Positions 38,801 to 51,392 of a stretch of 64,000 nt of DNA are shown here, piece after piece; within the stretch, counting starts at the first letter, position 1; every line of letters starts with the position of its first letter. The notes under the pieces were generated by a model. It had not been told where the DNA came from. It searched no databases and saw nothing but the letters and a program-made list of their open reading frames with translations. The stretch is from the NCBI GenBank assembly GCA_026261815.1, contig JAMPIT010000258.1:12701501-12765500 (forward strand), given 5' to 3'. This stretch comes from Monarcha castaneiventris obscurior. Lineage: Eukaryota > Chordata > Aves > Passeriformes > Monarchidae. The translations under genes were made by a program, and so were the position numbers.

Positions 38801-39541
38801 CCTAAAAAGTAACAAGGAAAACTGTGCCAAGAAATTCCATATTTCATCTTACCTGGGAGATTTGCCTGGATTCTTATGTAGTTTCTTATTTCTTCCTCCA
38901 TCAGGGGGATGAAGAAAGATTTAACCTTCCAGCTCAGTGTACCACTATTTGTACCTATATTTTTCCATAAGTTTTTCAGTAAAATAGCACATACTTGAAT
39001 TGAATGGAGCTGGGATGGGTTTGAATGGAGAGACAAAAGCTGGCAGATTTCTGTGGAGAGCTGTGTGGGTGCATGTGTATGTTTGTGTGAGGCTGAGGGG
39101 TGACAGGGTGTCCAGGCAGAAGGAAAACTGTAAATATTTGACCAGCTGCCTCTCTGCACCCCATATCTGCAGGGTTTGGCTGAGCGCAGCTACTACATGC
39201 ACATTAGGAGATGTTTTCCCTGAGATACCCCTTTAGGAGAAAGCGTGGGGCAGGGGTACTGTGCCTCTTCAGGCCACTCCACTTCCTTTCATCCTTTCCC
39301 ACCCCACGGGAGTGGTGAAACCCTGCCATGGAAGGTGCTCTCTCAGTGGGGACCAGGAGACAAAGAATACTACCCCATTTATTTTCTTTCATTCAAATTG
39401 ATTTAAAAATCTGATGTGTAAACAGAGCTGAATACTCACCAGGTTGTTACCATAGAGCCAGCTCCTGAAGCCTGGACTCAGTCCTTCCTCAGTCAGAGAG
39501 CTTTAACTCAGAGAAACTTGAGTAAAGGCCTTCAGTCTTTA

Positions 39542-39549
39542 TATAAAAG
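39542..39549 (+). promoter_or_regulatory. TATA-like motif before paired TAAT sites and a GC-rich patch
   Basis: TATAAAAG at 39542-39549 is a good TATA-box match. Just downstream, TAATGA (39554-39559) and TCATTA (39569-39574) form an inverted pair of homeodomain-type core sites around CCAACGCG, which keeps two CpGs. A start site would be expected about 30 bases after the TATA motif, at the edge of the GC-rich patch. This is a composition-based candidate only. TATA-like strings are common in AT-rich DNA, and no transcript evidence is available. Confidence 0.25.
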
Positions 39550-39589
39550 CCAGTAATGAGCCAACGCGTCATTAGCAGGAGATGCACAT

Positions 39590-39800
39590 TTGATCTCCCT
39601 CTTGGGCGTGTCCTCTGGGGCTGCCCCACCACGCTCTGCCATCCTGGTGTGTGGCCACAGGGAGCTGCAGGCAGAGACCAGCCTGGGGCAGGAGGCATCC
39701 ACAGCTCCCGGACCCAACACCCACTCTTTGCTCCTGCCATCTGTGCTGCTGCCCAGCAAAACACCCCACACAAACAACAACACATGGCTGCAGGAGCAAT
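39590..39800. other. GC-rich patch in AT-rich surroundings, no recognised gene
   Basis: About 200 bases are clearly GC-rich compared with the rest of the window, starting near CCCTCTTGGGCGTGTCC and ending near ACACCCCACACAAAC. CpGs are still few, so it is not a normal CpG island. It is open in several frames on both strands (up to 98 codons on the minus strand, 39489-39785), which is expected where stop codons are rare. None of the translations resembles a known family. It could be a chance patch, a regulatory element or an exon of a non-coding RNA. Confidence 0.6.
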
Positions 39801-39835
39801 GTGAAGTTATGAGGACAAAAACAACTTCAGATTAA

Positions 39836-40569
39836 GAAAGCCCTGAAATATCTTGAGCTCATTAGCAGTCAGATTGCACTATGCTAGGACCTGGTGCTGG
39901 TTCAGGAGGAGCTTCAGAGAGCTGGAGGTCAAAGCCGATCTGTAGCTCACGTTGTTATTTAGCACCAAAGCCCTCAGCAGAGTAATGGGCCAGGAAGAAA
40001 CAGTTTGTAACACTGTGATAGGTATGTTGCATAAAACAAAGCAAGTTACTAGCCCACCTTTGCCCTCTGAAGTCCCTGTAATTAAACGAAGTTGCCCTCG
40101 AATGAAGTGATCTTCACCAGGGAGAGGAGAGCATCTGACAGAAGCTGTTTTATATTCCTTTAAGTTATGTAGCCATCTGAATTCTGCATATGGGAGTTTC
40201 ATTGAAGGCAGTTTTTTTCAGTCATGATATTATTTTGTGTTTTGCCTATGAATGATGGTGAGTCAGTTCTATCAGGCTGTCAAGTGACTTCAAGAAGTTG
40301 GAGGAAAACCAAATAAAAGAAAACTTAAGCAATCTCTCGCTTTTCCCTGGTATGTACAGGAGTGGCTTTTCCTTCCAGCCTGTTATGTGTTTATATTTTC
40401 TTCACTCCCCCTCTTTGAAAACAGACACTTCTTTGCTGAGATCCGAAAGTTCTGACTTCACTCAGTTTAGGCCTCATTATATACTGGAGAAAGTCTAGTG
40501 TCTGTAGTCCCTGCTATACTCTGTGTGCTGTTTGTCTCTGGGAATGAAAGATGAGGCAGAGAGCCATAG
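39836..40569. other. non-coding stretch
   Basis: Nothing recognisable is seen. Frames at 39879-40202 (minus) and 40298-40498 (plus) have no protein-like pattern. Confidence 0.6.
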
Positions 40570-40655
40570 ATGAAATCCTGGACCCATTAAAGGCAAGAGG
40601 AGTTTTGCCATTGACTTGTCTGGGGTCACAGTTTTGCCCTGAGTCTTTTATTTCC
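40570..40655. repeat. old palindromic amniote interspersed repeat, decayed
   Basis: TGAAATCCTGGACCCATTAA (40571-40590), then GGCAAGAGGAGTTTTGCCAT and TGACTTGTCTGGGGTCAC (about 40592-40628), resemble a palindromic repeat seen throughout turtle, crocodile and bird genomes, whose intact form has CCTGGCCCCATTGAAGTCAA and its mirror ATTGACTTCAATGGGG. The two halves here are still partly complementary (GGACCCATTAAAGGCAA against TTGACTTGTCTGGGGTC). The family name cannot be fixed from memory; it may derive from a MITE-like DNA transposon or an old SINE. Confidence 0.5.
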
Positions 40656-43600
40656 ATCTTGTACAATGCCAGGCAGCTGTCAAAGCTGATGCCTAGTCGG
40701 TTCATTAGGCTGACATGATCAGATACAATTTCACCAAACCTAAACTGTTGGCATCTGCACGGAGTTTAGACCAGAGAAAAAAGCCAATTTTAACACAAAG
40801 CATTCACACTTTTATGAAAGTATGCAAGTGGTTTCTAGTATGAATACACATTGAGAATGCACCTAACAGTTTTGAACTCAGTTCAGTTTTGCAAAGTGAT
40901 ATAAAGAAAGCTGAGGGTGCAAATTGTGAACTCTGAAACCTTACTGCTTTCACAGCAGCTCTTCACAATGCAACCACCATGATTTGACTATCACTACATT
41001 GAATTTATACCAGAGCAACATGGAGGGCTTAATCTTTTCTGGGAGCAAACACTGAGCATGTACAAGCAATAAGAAGAGTAATATCTGCACAGGTTTGGAA
41101 ACACTGAACATTATGTCAGTAAATCTGTGCATCTTGTTTGGACATAAAAATTAATTACCTGGAATTGACTGACAAAACAAGTACAGCTTTCAGATCCTTT
41201 CTTGGGTATAATATACTATTGAAATCGCTGTTTAAGCTCAACACGTTTCAGAGTTTCCATATACTTTGAAATTTTTACTACAATATGACAGAAAACACAG
41301 ATCTGATTGCAAATTGTACAGTATGTCTTCCAATAACAAAATAAAGCTTGAAGTAGGTATCTTTGTTTTAGAATGATGCACCTTCAGTGAGGATATCTTC
41401 AATCTAGTGAGTGTTGTCCTCTTCAGAGGATAAGAGAGATTTGGCTACTGTAAGTGATACCTTTGCAATAATGACTCCAACATGTAGAAATTATAGGAGC
41501 TAAAAAATCTCTACAACCTGAAGATTTAAAGGAGCACTTTAGTTTAGCTTTTTAATCTACCTCCTGCTTTTCCACTCTGAACCAGCAAAATAAAACCAGA
41601 CATTCCCCAGCATGGCTGACAGAACAGCTCTGAGAAAAGGCTGATATTTGCAGGATGTACCCCTACAGGAGTTTGTAATAAAGCTGAAAACTTCAGAAAA
41701 GGTGAGATGAAACTTTCCACAACATTGTCAGCCTTGATACAGCTGCAGCACGTGATCCTGTGCTGGGCAAAGCTACTGACAGTGGTGGAGGGGGGCTCGG
41801 GCTGGAAAAGGTCTGTGGGGTTTGGGCATTCTGCCAATAAATCCGCATAATGCTGAGGCTAAAAGCCTGAATGTGTTCACATTTACCCTCATATTAAGCA
41901 TGAGTAATTACCTCCCAATGAGTGGAGTTACATGCATGTAAAGCTAATGCAACAGGGAAGACTCTGTCCATATGATGGGAAAGGCTGCTGGTATAGAATA
42001 ATAACCCCCTACTGATCATTCCTGTATTTTTAGAACTGAACTTGGGCTGAACCTCTCTCAAGGTTACAACACATTCTGGTAACTTATGTCCAGGCCTTCT
42101 GCATTTTTGGCTCCTGGCCTAGATAAGGACTTAAAGCACAAATAATCAGCTTAAGGGCTGTTTCCCACTTGAATCAGAGAGGAAGTAGGGGAATCTCTCC
42201 AAGCTGCCTTTATTCAGATGACTTCCAGCCCTATTTCCAGACTTGTGGGGTCTGTCAGAAAACCCTGCAGCAGAGTCCAGCCTATTTCACACTTTTTCCC
42301 ACCTCCTGCCACATGTGCTCAGTCTCCAGCCGTCTCTTCAGGAGTACCTGGTGGGGCGAAGGTCTGCCTGGTGACTCTCACTGTACAGGCCATGGGTCTG
42401 GTCTGGAGGAACGCCCTGCAGACATCCTGCACATCTGACATGACTTCAGTGAAATTCTCTGCTTGGCATGCATCCTGTCACACATCACTGAGATCTCAAT
42501 CTGAGTTTCTATAGAGGAAATGAAAACATGTACTTGTGTACTGTTCTCAGCCAAATCCCAGCTACAAGGGCTTTAAATAATTGTCCACAGACTTCTATAC
42601 TGTCTTCTTCTTCTGTGCCAAAAGTTCTTAATTCTTTCCCCTATCTGCCTTCCCTTGCAATCTGTTACTCTCCCAGTTTGAAAATTGTGTCTCATTTGTT
42701 TTAATTATTTTTTTAACTTTTATTTTTGTTGGTGGAAGAAGAGTTTCAGAGAACATGAATGAGATACAGGTTCTTACATGAAGCCAGCCTAGGTAGTGCA
42801 GAAAGTCAAAACAACCAAGGCCATTTGGAAGTCCTGAATGTCTCTCACTGATCTTGGCCACAAAATCCTCTGTTCTGGTCTGGGTCACTTCTTTTGGTCT
42901 GCACAACCTGTCTATGTGTGAAAAACTATTCAATACTTTGGCCTGGCAGTTTCTGTTGGACAAGATTCTTTGGTTTCTTGATTAACATGTACTCTGTAAC
43001 TTCCATTTCTCTTCTACCCGGCCTGCCTGTATTTTCCTTTCGAACCTGTTTTCTGATCACACTGCTGGCCCCAATGTCCAGAATGCTGCTATGAGCTGAG
43101 GCCAGTGCAATTATCACTGCATGCTATTTCCAGGATATGTTCATTATCACTGTTTTGCACAGATCACGCTTCATGAGAACCAATTGATTTCAGAGCACTA
43201 ACTAAGGCATAAGTGTGTCTCAATGGGGACAACTGCTGGGTGAATTCTCTTGCTGATTAATAAATTAACTTTCAGGAGGGGTACTATTTTTCATTCTAAT
43301 AATTTTTGCCCCCTCTTAAAACGTAGTATTCAAATAGATCTTTTAAAAAAGACATAAAACATCACTCCTTTTCATTAAGAGTTATACCTTTGTTAGGAAC
43401 TAGCCCAAATTCAAAAAGAAAACATTAAAAGGCATTAAAACTTAAACACATATATTCAGAAAATGTAAATCTAATCTAAAATGAGTAATATGTTTTCTCC
43501 CCTCCACTTCACTGCATCCAGAAAAAATGTTTTTACAACTTTGTCCAGAAATGTTTTTTTTCTTCAGTAGTTGGGTTTAAAGTGTTGATTTATCAGAGGG

Positions 43601-43820
43601 GGTTTTTTTGTTTGTTTGTTTGAAGTTGTCCTAAAATTGCATCCTTTTACTTGAATTTGTCTCACCAAAATACATCTAATAGTTATAAATTGCTGAGATA
43701 TGTTCAGTGGTATAACACATTTGCTTAAACATTCGAAATTATAAGTTAGATTCACAGAAAATCTGTATTTTTTTTTTTTCTTTGTGTAGCCCCTTTTTCT
43801 TTGGTATAGGTTCTCTAGGC

Positions 43821-43856
43821 AGCATAAGTGTCAGGAATAGCATAAGTGTCAGGAAT
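43821..43856 (+). repeat. perfect 18-bp tandem duplication
   Basis: AGCATAAGTGTCAGGAAT occurs twice with no spacer and no mismatch. The lack of divergence suggests a recent local duplication. Confidence 0.95.
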
Positions 43857-45748
43857 AACATGTTCTTAAACGTTTGCCTCCAACTTCCCTTAAAAGCAGC
43901 ACTTCACAAAATTATGTTGACTGGCATTTTTTAGAATAATTGCAATACCTGGGTGTAGCAATGTTGTCCACAGTAGAAATTCTGTAGCTGGCACTCCATT
44001 ATTAGCATTTTGATTGCACCAAATTTATCTTGAGATGAAAAGTAAACATCATTATCCTCACTGGAATGCAGTATACTTACTTTGCTGTATAATTACAGGT
44101 CTGATCATTACCATTGCCTTTCTTCAATGACCCAGGAGTAGTAGAATATGGAGGTAGGATTAGAGTAATGTGTGATTGATGATGGCTGCTTTCATTACTT
44201 TATGTGGTATAAGTGAGCACCTAACAGATGGATTTCATCACTATGTAACATATAAATTCCACTATATGACAAATTTCTGTACCTCCAGTGTACTGCAGTA
44301 TTCTTTGCAAAAATAATGTGTTATTCTAGTGAGAACTTTCATTAAATTACAGTTTATGAATTTCATTATACAGAAGAGTTTTTTCATCTTACATTATTTT
44401 TTATTATTATGCAGTAATTTTTTTAATGTGAAAAGATAACTTAGCAAATAATTTTCCATTAAAAATGCAAGTTTGAATAAGATATTATTAGGTTTTTCAT
44501 GTTTTGTGGCTCAGAGATGACTTTTTGGCCTGAAAGCTTTCCAAGAAATTTTGCTATTAATTGTTACGCACAAGTAGACCCTTCTTTTCTGCCTAACTCT
44601 GAAGGACAGATCTTGACCTCTGCTCTGGGAAGACCAAATTAGACAGCTGAGGATTCTCCCAATGAAACAGCTTTTATAACCCAAGGTTGCTCCTAAGAGC
44701 TGTTCTGGCATAAATATCTGCAGTCAACTCTGTAAGATGGATCAAAGTTCTTTAGTAGAAGCAAAGCAGACTCCGTGTTCTGCTATGTTTCCAGACTGTG
44801 AGTATAGATTAAAAAATGCATTAAGTACATAGTAAAAATTGTTAAAACAGCATATTTACTGATTTGCCAAGGTCTGATCCTTAGCAGTCTCATTTAATGC
44901 TAGCCTAGTTTGTTCCTTTAAAAAGCTTTCAATGGATATAAAATGGTCATTCATGAACTGCCTTTTGAGGTATAACTCAAACCGTGGTCAGCATATTTTT
45001 AAAATTTCCTATATTAATGGCTCTGTGAAATGAAGTTTTTACACAAGTGAATCCGTGCCCTTTTTAAAGACATGAGCTTGGTTTTCCTTTCTTCTCTCAT
45101 ACAAGCCCAAAGTCCTACCAACTCTGTTCACTGTATAATCTTTTGCAGCCTAAAGTGACAGGATCAATATATTCACTCCCCACAGGAGTGGGTCTTTAAG
45201 TTCAAGCTGTAGCAATATGCACACTTACTGCTCTAGGACTTTCTTAGGTGTATCTGAGGACATTAAAAAGGATTTTTAATATAAAGAACTTATTGTTCTT
45301 GTTTTAGCAACTTCAAAACAATCTTCAGAGTATTCTAATAAGAAACATGAGGCCACAGCATCAAACTCATCAAAACATAGAAAAAGTTGGATTTTGGTCA
45401 AGCAAATTTCTACATTAGGGCACGCAGAGCAGAAGTTCCAATTTTTACTGACACGTAAGGTGCCACATATCCAAGGTAACTGGATTTTCATTAAATTCTA
45501 AGCAAAATATTTTATATATTTTTTTTAATGAATCAAAGTTCACAGTTTGGAAAATTTTAGTGCTATTTCTGCATGCTTTACAAAGCATTGATATAATCCA
45601 TCATAGTGTCTGAGTCCCCTCTGAGCTTCATCAGAAAAGACAACCTGAAGTGCTTATGTTTCTTTAATACTGTTTCTTTTACACATCTTCTCTTATGAGA
45701 AATTCTACACAGAAACTTTCCGTAGATTTAAGTTACTTTTAACACACT

Positions 45749-45765
45749 AAAAAAAAAAAAAAAAA
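45749..45765 (+). repeat. poly-A tract
   Basis: Seventeen consecutive A bases are visible, with no recognisable retroposon in front of them. Confidence 0.95.
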
Positions 45766-48700
45766 TACATGGGCACATTTTATTCCTCCAGAAAATGAAT
45801 CCATAAGTTGTTGCTGACTTTAGCTGACCTTCATGCAAGTGTTTCATGATCAGTATGGAATGTGGGATGTCTATGTCTGTAAAATGTTTTGTTTGAAAAT
45901 ATAGTCCAATAACATTGATTTATGGTGATGTCTACTCTCTAAACCCTTATGGATACTGCATTTAGAATGAATGAAATAGTGACAGTTCATCACTCTGTGT
46001 GAGGTGAGCAGTCTTGAAGTGTGAATCACACTTATACATGTCTAAGTTATCTAAGTTATGATTAAAGTTCAAAAATACAGTTTATATTTCAGAATTTTGT
46101 TGTAAATACATGATTTATTACTGGCTTCAACATTTGTATCTTATGCATGTGTACTTAATATTGTAAGAAAGCACAAAATCGTTTAACAGAAGTTTCATGC
46201 TTAACAAATAGATTTTAAAAAGAAGCAAAAATTAGGGATTTCATTGTTTGTAGTTACGTGCGTTATAAAAAAAAATTGTCTAACTACAATATCCTGATGT
46301 GCACTGTAAAAAAACCCCGAGATATTAACATTGAAAACTGACAAATCTGGGAGTTGAAATTGAGATTTATGTCATGGCAGGTTCATTATTTACTTCTCTG
46401 CGGATGCATGTCTCTGGTAATTGCATTGAATTTTTTTCAAGAGAGAAACCATAAGATACATTGCTCTAAGTTCCCTTGGCTTTCACAGCAGGCAGCAACA
46501 GGGTGAAATCCTAATAACTGATGAATAGCTCTCCACTATATGTCCCAAGAGAACAAACTGAAAAAAACCCACTAGTGTTACACTGTTGTCTGAAGGCCAT
46601 TTAAAAGCAGCTTGTTAGTTGAACTGAGCAATAGAAAAGCTTGCAGTTAAACTGTTTTGCTAGCAGGTGTTCCCACTGCACTGGTAAACTCCTGAGTGGT
46701 TTAACCCATAACAGAGACATAACAAAATGAGGTGATACAAAAGGACTGTTTTTTTGGGAATTATCGATTAGGTAGGAATTTTACAAATACACCACTATAT
46801 GAACAGCAGCAGTGCTTTATTTGTGGAAGGTATATGAAGATGAGATTCAAAATGTGCTATGAAAACACCCTGTAGTCAAATCCAATCCCACAAAGCCTTG
46901 CACATATGGTTAATCTTGCTGAGTCCACATCATGAAATCAATCAAAAAATACAAAGTTACAACAGTTCTGTTCAGTCTCCCAGTTCAAATTTAGAAAAAT
47001 AACATTCATATTTGGTTCTACCCAGATATACACAACCTCTCTAATTTGCAAGAATCCATCAATGTCTGATCATAATTTTTTATTCTAGATGGATGAATTA
47101 AAGAACTAGAAATGGGTAGAATCAACACAGGATACCCAAGGCCATGTTGTCTTCTGCCCTGTCTGAGAAGACAAGTAAATGCTATGAATAATTACTTGTT
47201 AGATTTTAAATCAAATCTTTCTGTCTTTCCATGTAGCCCATACCCCAATTTCAATCCAGTCTATAAAAAATACCAGCAGGCAGCTACTACAGACCAGACA
47301 TGAGTTCCCTGTCTATGAGAGCAAATTATAGTTCCCCTCTGCAATGTCATTTCAGTTTCATTCTTTGAAATACATTATAGGTGACTCTGGATTGATGTTG
47401 GATGGAATATCATTATATGATAAAATAAGGCCTCTAAAGATATTATATGTCATTTAGTATGAAATTCTTACTCAATCTTCAAAAGAGCTCCTTTTTTTCC
47501 AGACTCCAGGCTACAGTGCCAATAGAATTTTTAATGGGCAACTCATTGAAAATACCAGTCACCTGGTATAACATGAGAACAGTACAGAGTGAGAAGTGCA
47601 CCACCAGAAACCAGTACTAAAAATGTAGCTTCTTCCTTTACTAACAGTGGAATATAAATCCATAATAAACTCTGTATTTGCAAGCAATTTTTATCGTGTT
47701 TTGGATCTTTGGACTGGGGCTGTTTTGACATTGCTTTCTTGGGAATGACCTTTTTGGCTTAGAAGACATAGAATGCCATGCAAAAAATAGGCATAATTTA
47801 TCACAGAGGACATTCTTTTCTTAAAAACTTCCTCACATGGAATCTATTAATGCTTCATTTAAGATCCTTGAGTGCATAGAACATACTCTCCTGTTTTCTT
47901 TATATTTATCTTTGGCCCTATCGCAGGTGATATACTTAATGCCAAAGTTGATATTCCTTGTAAAACGTGTCAAGAGGTTCAGTACATCCAGCCTGAAGGA
48001 AATAAATTTTAGATATAAATGGGAATGTGTAAGTTGTAAAATTTTATGCAGTAATTGAACATGTTCTGTTTAAAGTGACTTTAAATGTACAACAGCAAGG
48101 CTTACTACAAGGGGAAGTAGAAAGTCATGTAATAAAAATAAGGAAGACAAAAGAAGGGAACACAAACTCGGAACAGAAATGTCCTTATCTGAATTTATGT
48201 TTCAGCTACCCAGCTCCCAATTAATTAAAAGGTTTCGGGCTTAAAATGAAAGAAGAAGACAATGAATGGGGTTAGTTTTCAGTTTTGAGCTTAAAGTTTT
48301 CTCCTTGCTTAGGTTATCAGTGAAAAAGATAAGAAAACAGAGTTCAGTCGGGTGCTTGCTAGCTCAGTGCAAGGAAAAGATGAGTTTGTCGTACCCTGGT
48401 AAACCAGTAACAGGTTGCACAATCTGATTCTCACTCCAAGGTCTAAATATTGTTTGTCTGGTAACAACAGAGATAATAAACTGGCAAGATATCTGCTGTT
48501 CCTGGGCTCTGGTCAAGTGGACCCCTCTCAACAGGGTTTTCTATGGAGACTGTGACAGTAGTTGGGATTACAGAAAGAAATCTCAAAGCGGTCTTGAAAG
48601 GAAGGGTCTTTTGAAAGATTGGGACTGTCAAGAGAAAAGATCTCACACATAAAAAGGAAAAGTGGATCAAGAAGCAATACACACAGGCCATGAAGACACT

Positions 48701-48950
48701 GTCATTTTAAAAGATAGTCATTGATTTCCAGTAGAAAGAGAAAATATGGAGATTTTAGCCACTGAAAATCAGCACAATAAAGAAGTGAATTTGAAATGGA
48801 AGATGAATGTTAAAAAAGCTAAAAGGGAAAAGAGCAATTGCTGAGCGAACTTGAAAGTGAATGAGAAGATTATTAAAGACATTGGAAGTAAGCAAATTTC
48901 TGGACAATTCCAGGAATTTGTCAGATCACCAGGAACTGAAGGAACAGTAT

Positions 48951-48952
<2 letters not shown>

Positions 48953-48994
<42 letters not shown>
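48953..48994 (+). repeat. 42-base poly-A tract
   Basis: Forty-two uninterrupted A bases form the longest homopolymer in the window. About 390 bases upstream are purine-rich on the same strand, which is what a retrocopied transcript with an A tail could look like. However, no AATAAA lies in the usual 10-30 bases before the tract (the nearest clear one is at 48776-48781), no source gene is recognised and no target-site duplication was found. Bird CR1 elements do not make poly-A tails, so A-tailed insertions are uncommon in birds. A plain mononucleotide expansion explains it equally well. Tracts this long are also prone to length error in sequencing. Confidence 0.95.
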
Positions 48995-48995
<1 letters not shown>

Positions 48996-51237
48996 CCAGT
49001 ATTCTTTGAATCGGTTTTAAACCTAGACTATGGTATAGGGATCTCATTCACCCACAGACCAGGTTTGCAAGGCATGATCTTGCAGTCTGTTGAGGGGCAA
49101 AGAATGTTTTTGGCAACCTCCAGCTTCAGAGGTGAGTCATTTTATCTCCTATTTGTGTAAGTTTGAGCAATATCTGTTTCTCTGAGCTGTGTCAGAGCCA
49201 CCTGCTCTGCCTGAAAAGCCAGGGTGGTTCTGGCTGGTGCCACCCTCCTCCCCATGATGCAGTTGCAGGATCTCAGCACTGGGAATCACTAAAAAAACAC
49301 CCACTGATGAGGGGAAAGTGCAATCTGCTTGGAAAAAAAGTACATAGAGCTATAATAGACCTTTATTTTTTCAACATTTGTGTAAGTGTGTCAACCAAAT
49401 ACTGTTTATTTCAGTATCAAAAATGCCTCCAGGTCTTTGTCCAAAGAATAATATAATTTTATTGCAGTAAAAGGAGTTAGAAGCAGCCAAACTGATGGTA
49501 AGTAAACCTACCCAATTATAGACAAATCTGTATGGTAGTTTCAAAACATTGAACCACTCTGCACAGCCATGCACTGTGATTCACTAATCACCCTCCTTTA
49601 CACTTTGATCAAAGCAAATATAGCCATCTCGGCTTATTTTATCCAAACATATAAAGATTTTTCTTCTAGTTATAACCCCCTTATGCAATAATTTAGCACA
49701 ATTGTTTCTTACATGTATCACATCATTAGTTATTTCAGTGCAAAAATAACCTGAATGGAGTTCTTTGTCAACATAGTATGAGCCATAACCCAGCTTACTA
49801 AACACTTTTGAGGGACTTACCTGGCTCGGAACACAGTTATTATGTCACCTTTTTTTTTCTCTGAGTAAATTTCTATATGTCTACCTCATTAACAGCACCA
49901 TTTAGAGTTTCTTTACATGAAAAACAATCAGTTTCATTAGTGTCAGAGGGATTAACAGACAAGAAGTGGCATTATCACTATATAATAAACAAAAAATTGC
50001 CTGTATAAAGAGAATTTTATAACAGAATATTTACTTTACAAAGTCTGAGGGATGCCATCAACTCTGTAGGGCAGCACAAGCTGAACAATTCTCTGAAGGT
50101 TATTCAGTAAGGGATGACAGGACAAAGCAGAGATCCTAGGGATCGTAGCTCACTTAGGCACCATTTCTTCATTTAATTTGTTATTCTCTCTAATACTGTC
50201 TGAAGTAATCATAAATTAGTGGATAAAACAGAACAATGAAAACCTGGTTATTTCTTATCTAGCAATTATGATTTTACTCCATGAACTAGTGTGTTAATCA
50301 GTTTCCTTTCCCCCAGCTACTTTTTCTTTCATAATTGTGCTTGTGCAGGAAAATGGTTGGGTTCTTAAATTACTTCAAGGTTTTCCTCCCTTTGGAAGAC
50401 AGTTAGCTATTTATAGACACTGAGTCTAGCACAGGTTTGAGCACCTACCTCCATGAGGAGGTTGAAGTCATCATCAGACCCAAGTGTAGGGTGGGAGAAG
50501 GGTAAAATTCGGTCTCAAATGTAGGTCCACTTTAACCTGCAGTGTAACTATGAACTATTTTTTTAGCAACTGTCTGCTGTGAATTTATGATGACTGATGT
50601 TCATTTGAGATTAAAAATCAGATTAGTTAATTTGAAGTGCATTGGAGAAAGACCCCAAAGGTTTCAGGTCTATAAGTCACGTCATGTCTTCCATCAGCAG
50701 ATTTTCGTAACCAGAAATTGGCATATATTTCAGTAGTAAATATTGTTATTGAAATAATTCTAACACACTTTCTCCAATATTTTTTTCAGTGATGTATTTA
50801 ATTTAATCAATTGAGATTGTTTATTGAGATAGCCACTGAAGTCCTAGATAAAGTGCTCTTAAAATCCATAGAAAGTTGAAACATCACTTATGCCTTTCTG
50901 ACGTTCTGTAAACTATTTTTCTAATGACCATTGTTCTACAGTAATGATAGTTAAAGAAAGATAGTGCTGTTTTTTTAAACTATGCTGTAAATATAGCATA
51001 AATAACTATTCAAATAATGTCTTACAGCTACAGGGTTTCTTGCTGTGATCCTGTTGTAAGATCAGAAGTTGAGTCATTAAAGTTTTCACACAGGGTAGCA
51101 AATGGCAATAGAGGTAATTCAACATAAACCACTAAGGATCTGGTTCCATAAACTTAGTGAAAATTAACACCATCCTGTTATCTCTAGTGTTTAAGATGTG
51201 TAAAAAGCATGCAATTACTTAAACTACTGTGCTGCAT
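48995..51237. other. non-coding stretch
   Basis: No gene, RNA or named repeat is recognised between the A tract and the CR1 end. Frames at 49163-49456 (plus), 49371-49574 and 49584-49805 (minus) are short and chance-like. Confidence 0.6.
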
Positions 51238-51392
51238 GAGAAGTTGTGGATGTCCCATCCCTGGAACTGTTTAAGGGCCAGGCCAGATGGAGCAACCTGA
51301 TCTAGAAGAAAGTGTGCCCCCCTGCGGCATGGGGCTTGTAACTAAAAGATCTTTGAGGTCCCTTCCAACCCAGGCCATTCTATGATTCTATG
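51238..51392 (+). repeat. CR1 LINE 3' end, sense orientation
   Basis: About 155 bases match the terminal part of an avian CR1: GAGAAGTTGTGGATGTCCCA (51239-51258), TCCCTGGAACTGTTTAAGGG and CCAGGCCAGATGG, then the shortened middle with GGGGCTTGTAACTAAAAGAT, followed by CTTTGAGGTCCCTTCCAACC (51351-51370), CAGGCCATTCTATGATTCTA and the final TG. The AGAAGTTGTGGATG start and the GGCCATTCTATGATTCTATG tail are standard for the more common CR1 subfamilies. It is 5'-truncated and non-coding. Confidence 0.94.

Larger units (their letters stand above)
33411..39540. other. non-coding stretch with small palindromes and duplications
   Basis: No gene is recognised. Contents: a palindrome at 34515-34532, an imperfect 18-bp tandem pair at 35702-35737, a 12-bp-arm inverted repeat at 35864-35893, a 14-base A run at 36739-36752 and a repeated TTTTTAAAAGG at about 37290-37311. 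A possible ancient-repeat trace lies near 38688-38730. Frames at 34626-35004 and 38718-39202 on both strands are open in several phases and do not look like proteins. Confidence 0.65.
40656..48952. other. non-coding stretch with simple repeats and a perfect 18-bp duplication
   Basis: No gene is recognised. Contents: (GTTT)n at 43602-43621, a perfect tandem pair at 43821-43856, a 17-base A run at 45749-45765, and increasingly purine-rich plus-strand sequence from about 48560 up to the long A tract. Frames at 41544-41837 (minus), 42169-42514 (plus) and 42628-42963 (minus) lie in slightly GC-richer parts and show no protein family pattern. Confidence 0.6.

Noticed and set aside
38758..39159. Longest frame in the window, 133 codons on the minus strand
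   Set aside because: It overlaps open frames in other phases and on the other strand, has no domain or motif, and its length is expected by chance in 64 kb.
48330..48530. Possible LTR of an endogenous retrovirus (AATAAA-like string and CA-ended segment)
   Set aside because: No paired LTR, primer-binding site, coding remnant or family-specific start could be recognised.
48769..49160. Frames with poly-Phe or poly-Lys runs around the A tract
   Set aside because: They are translations of the A42 tract on either strand and not proteins.
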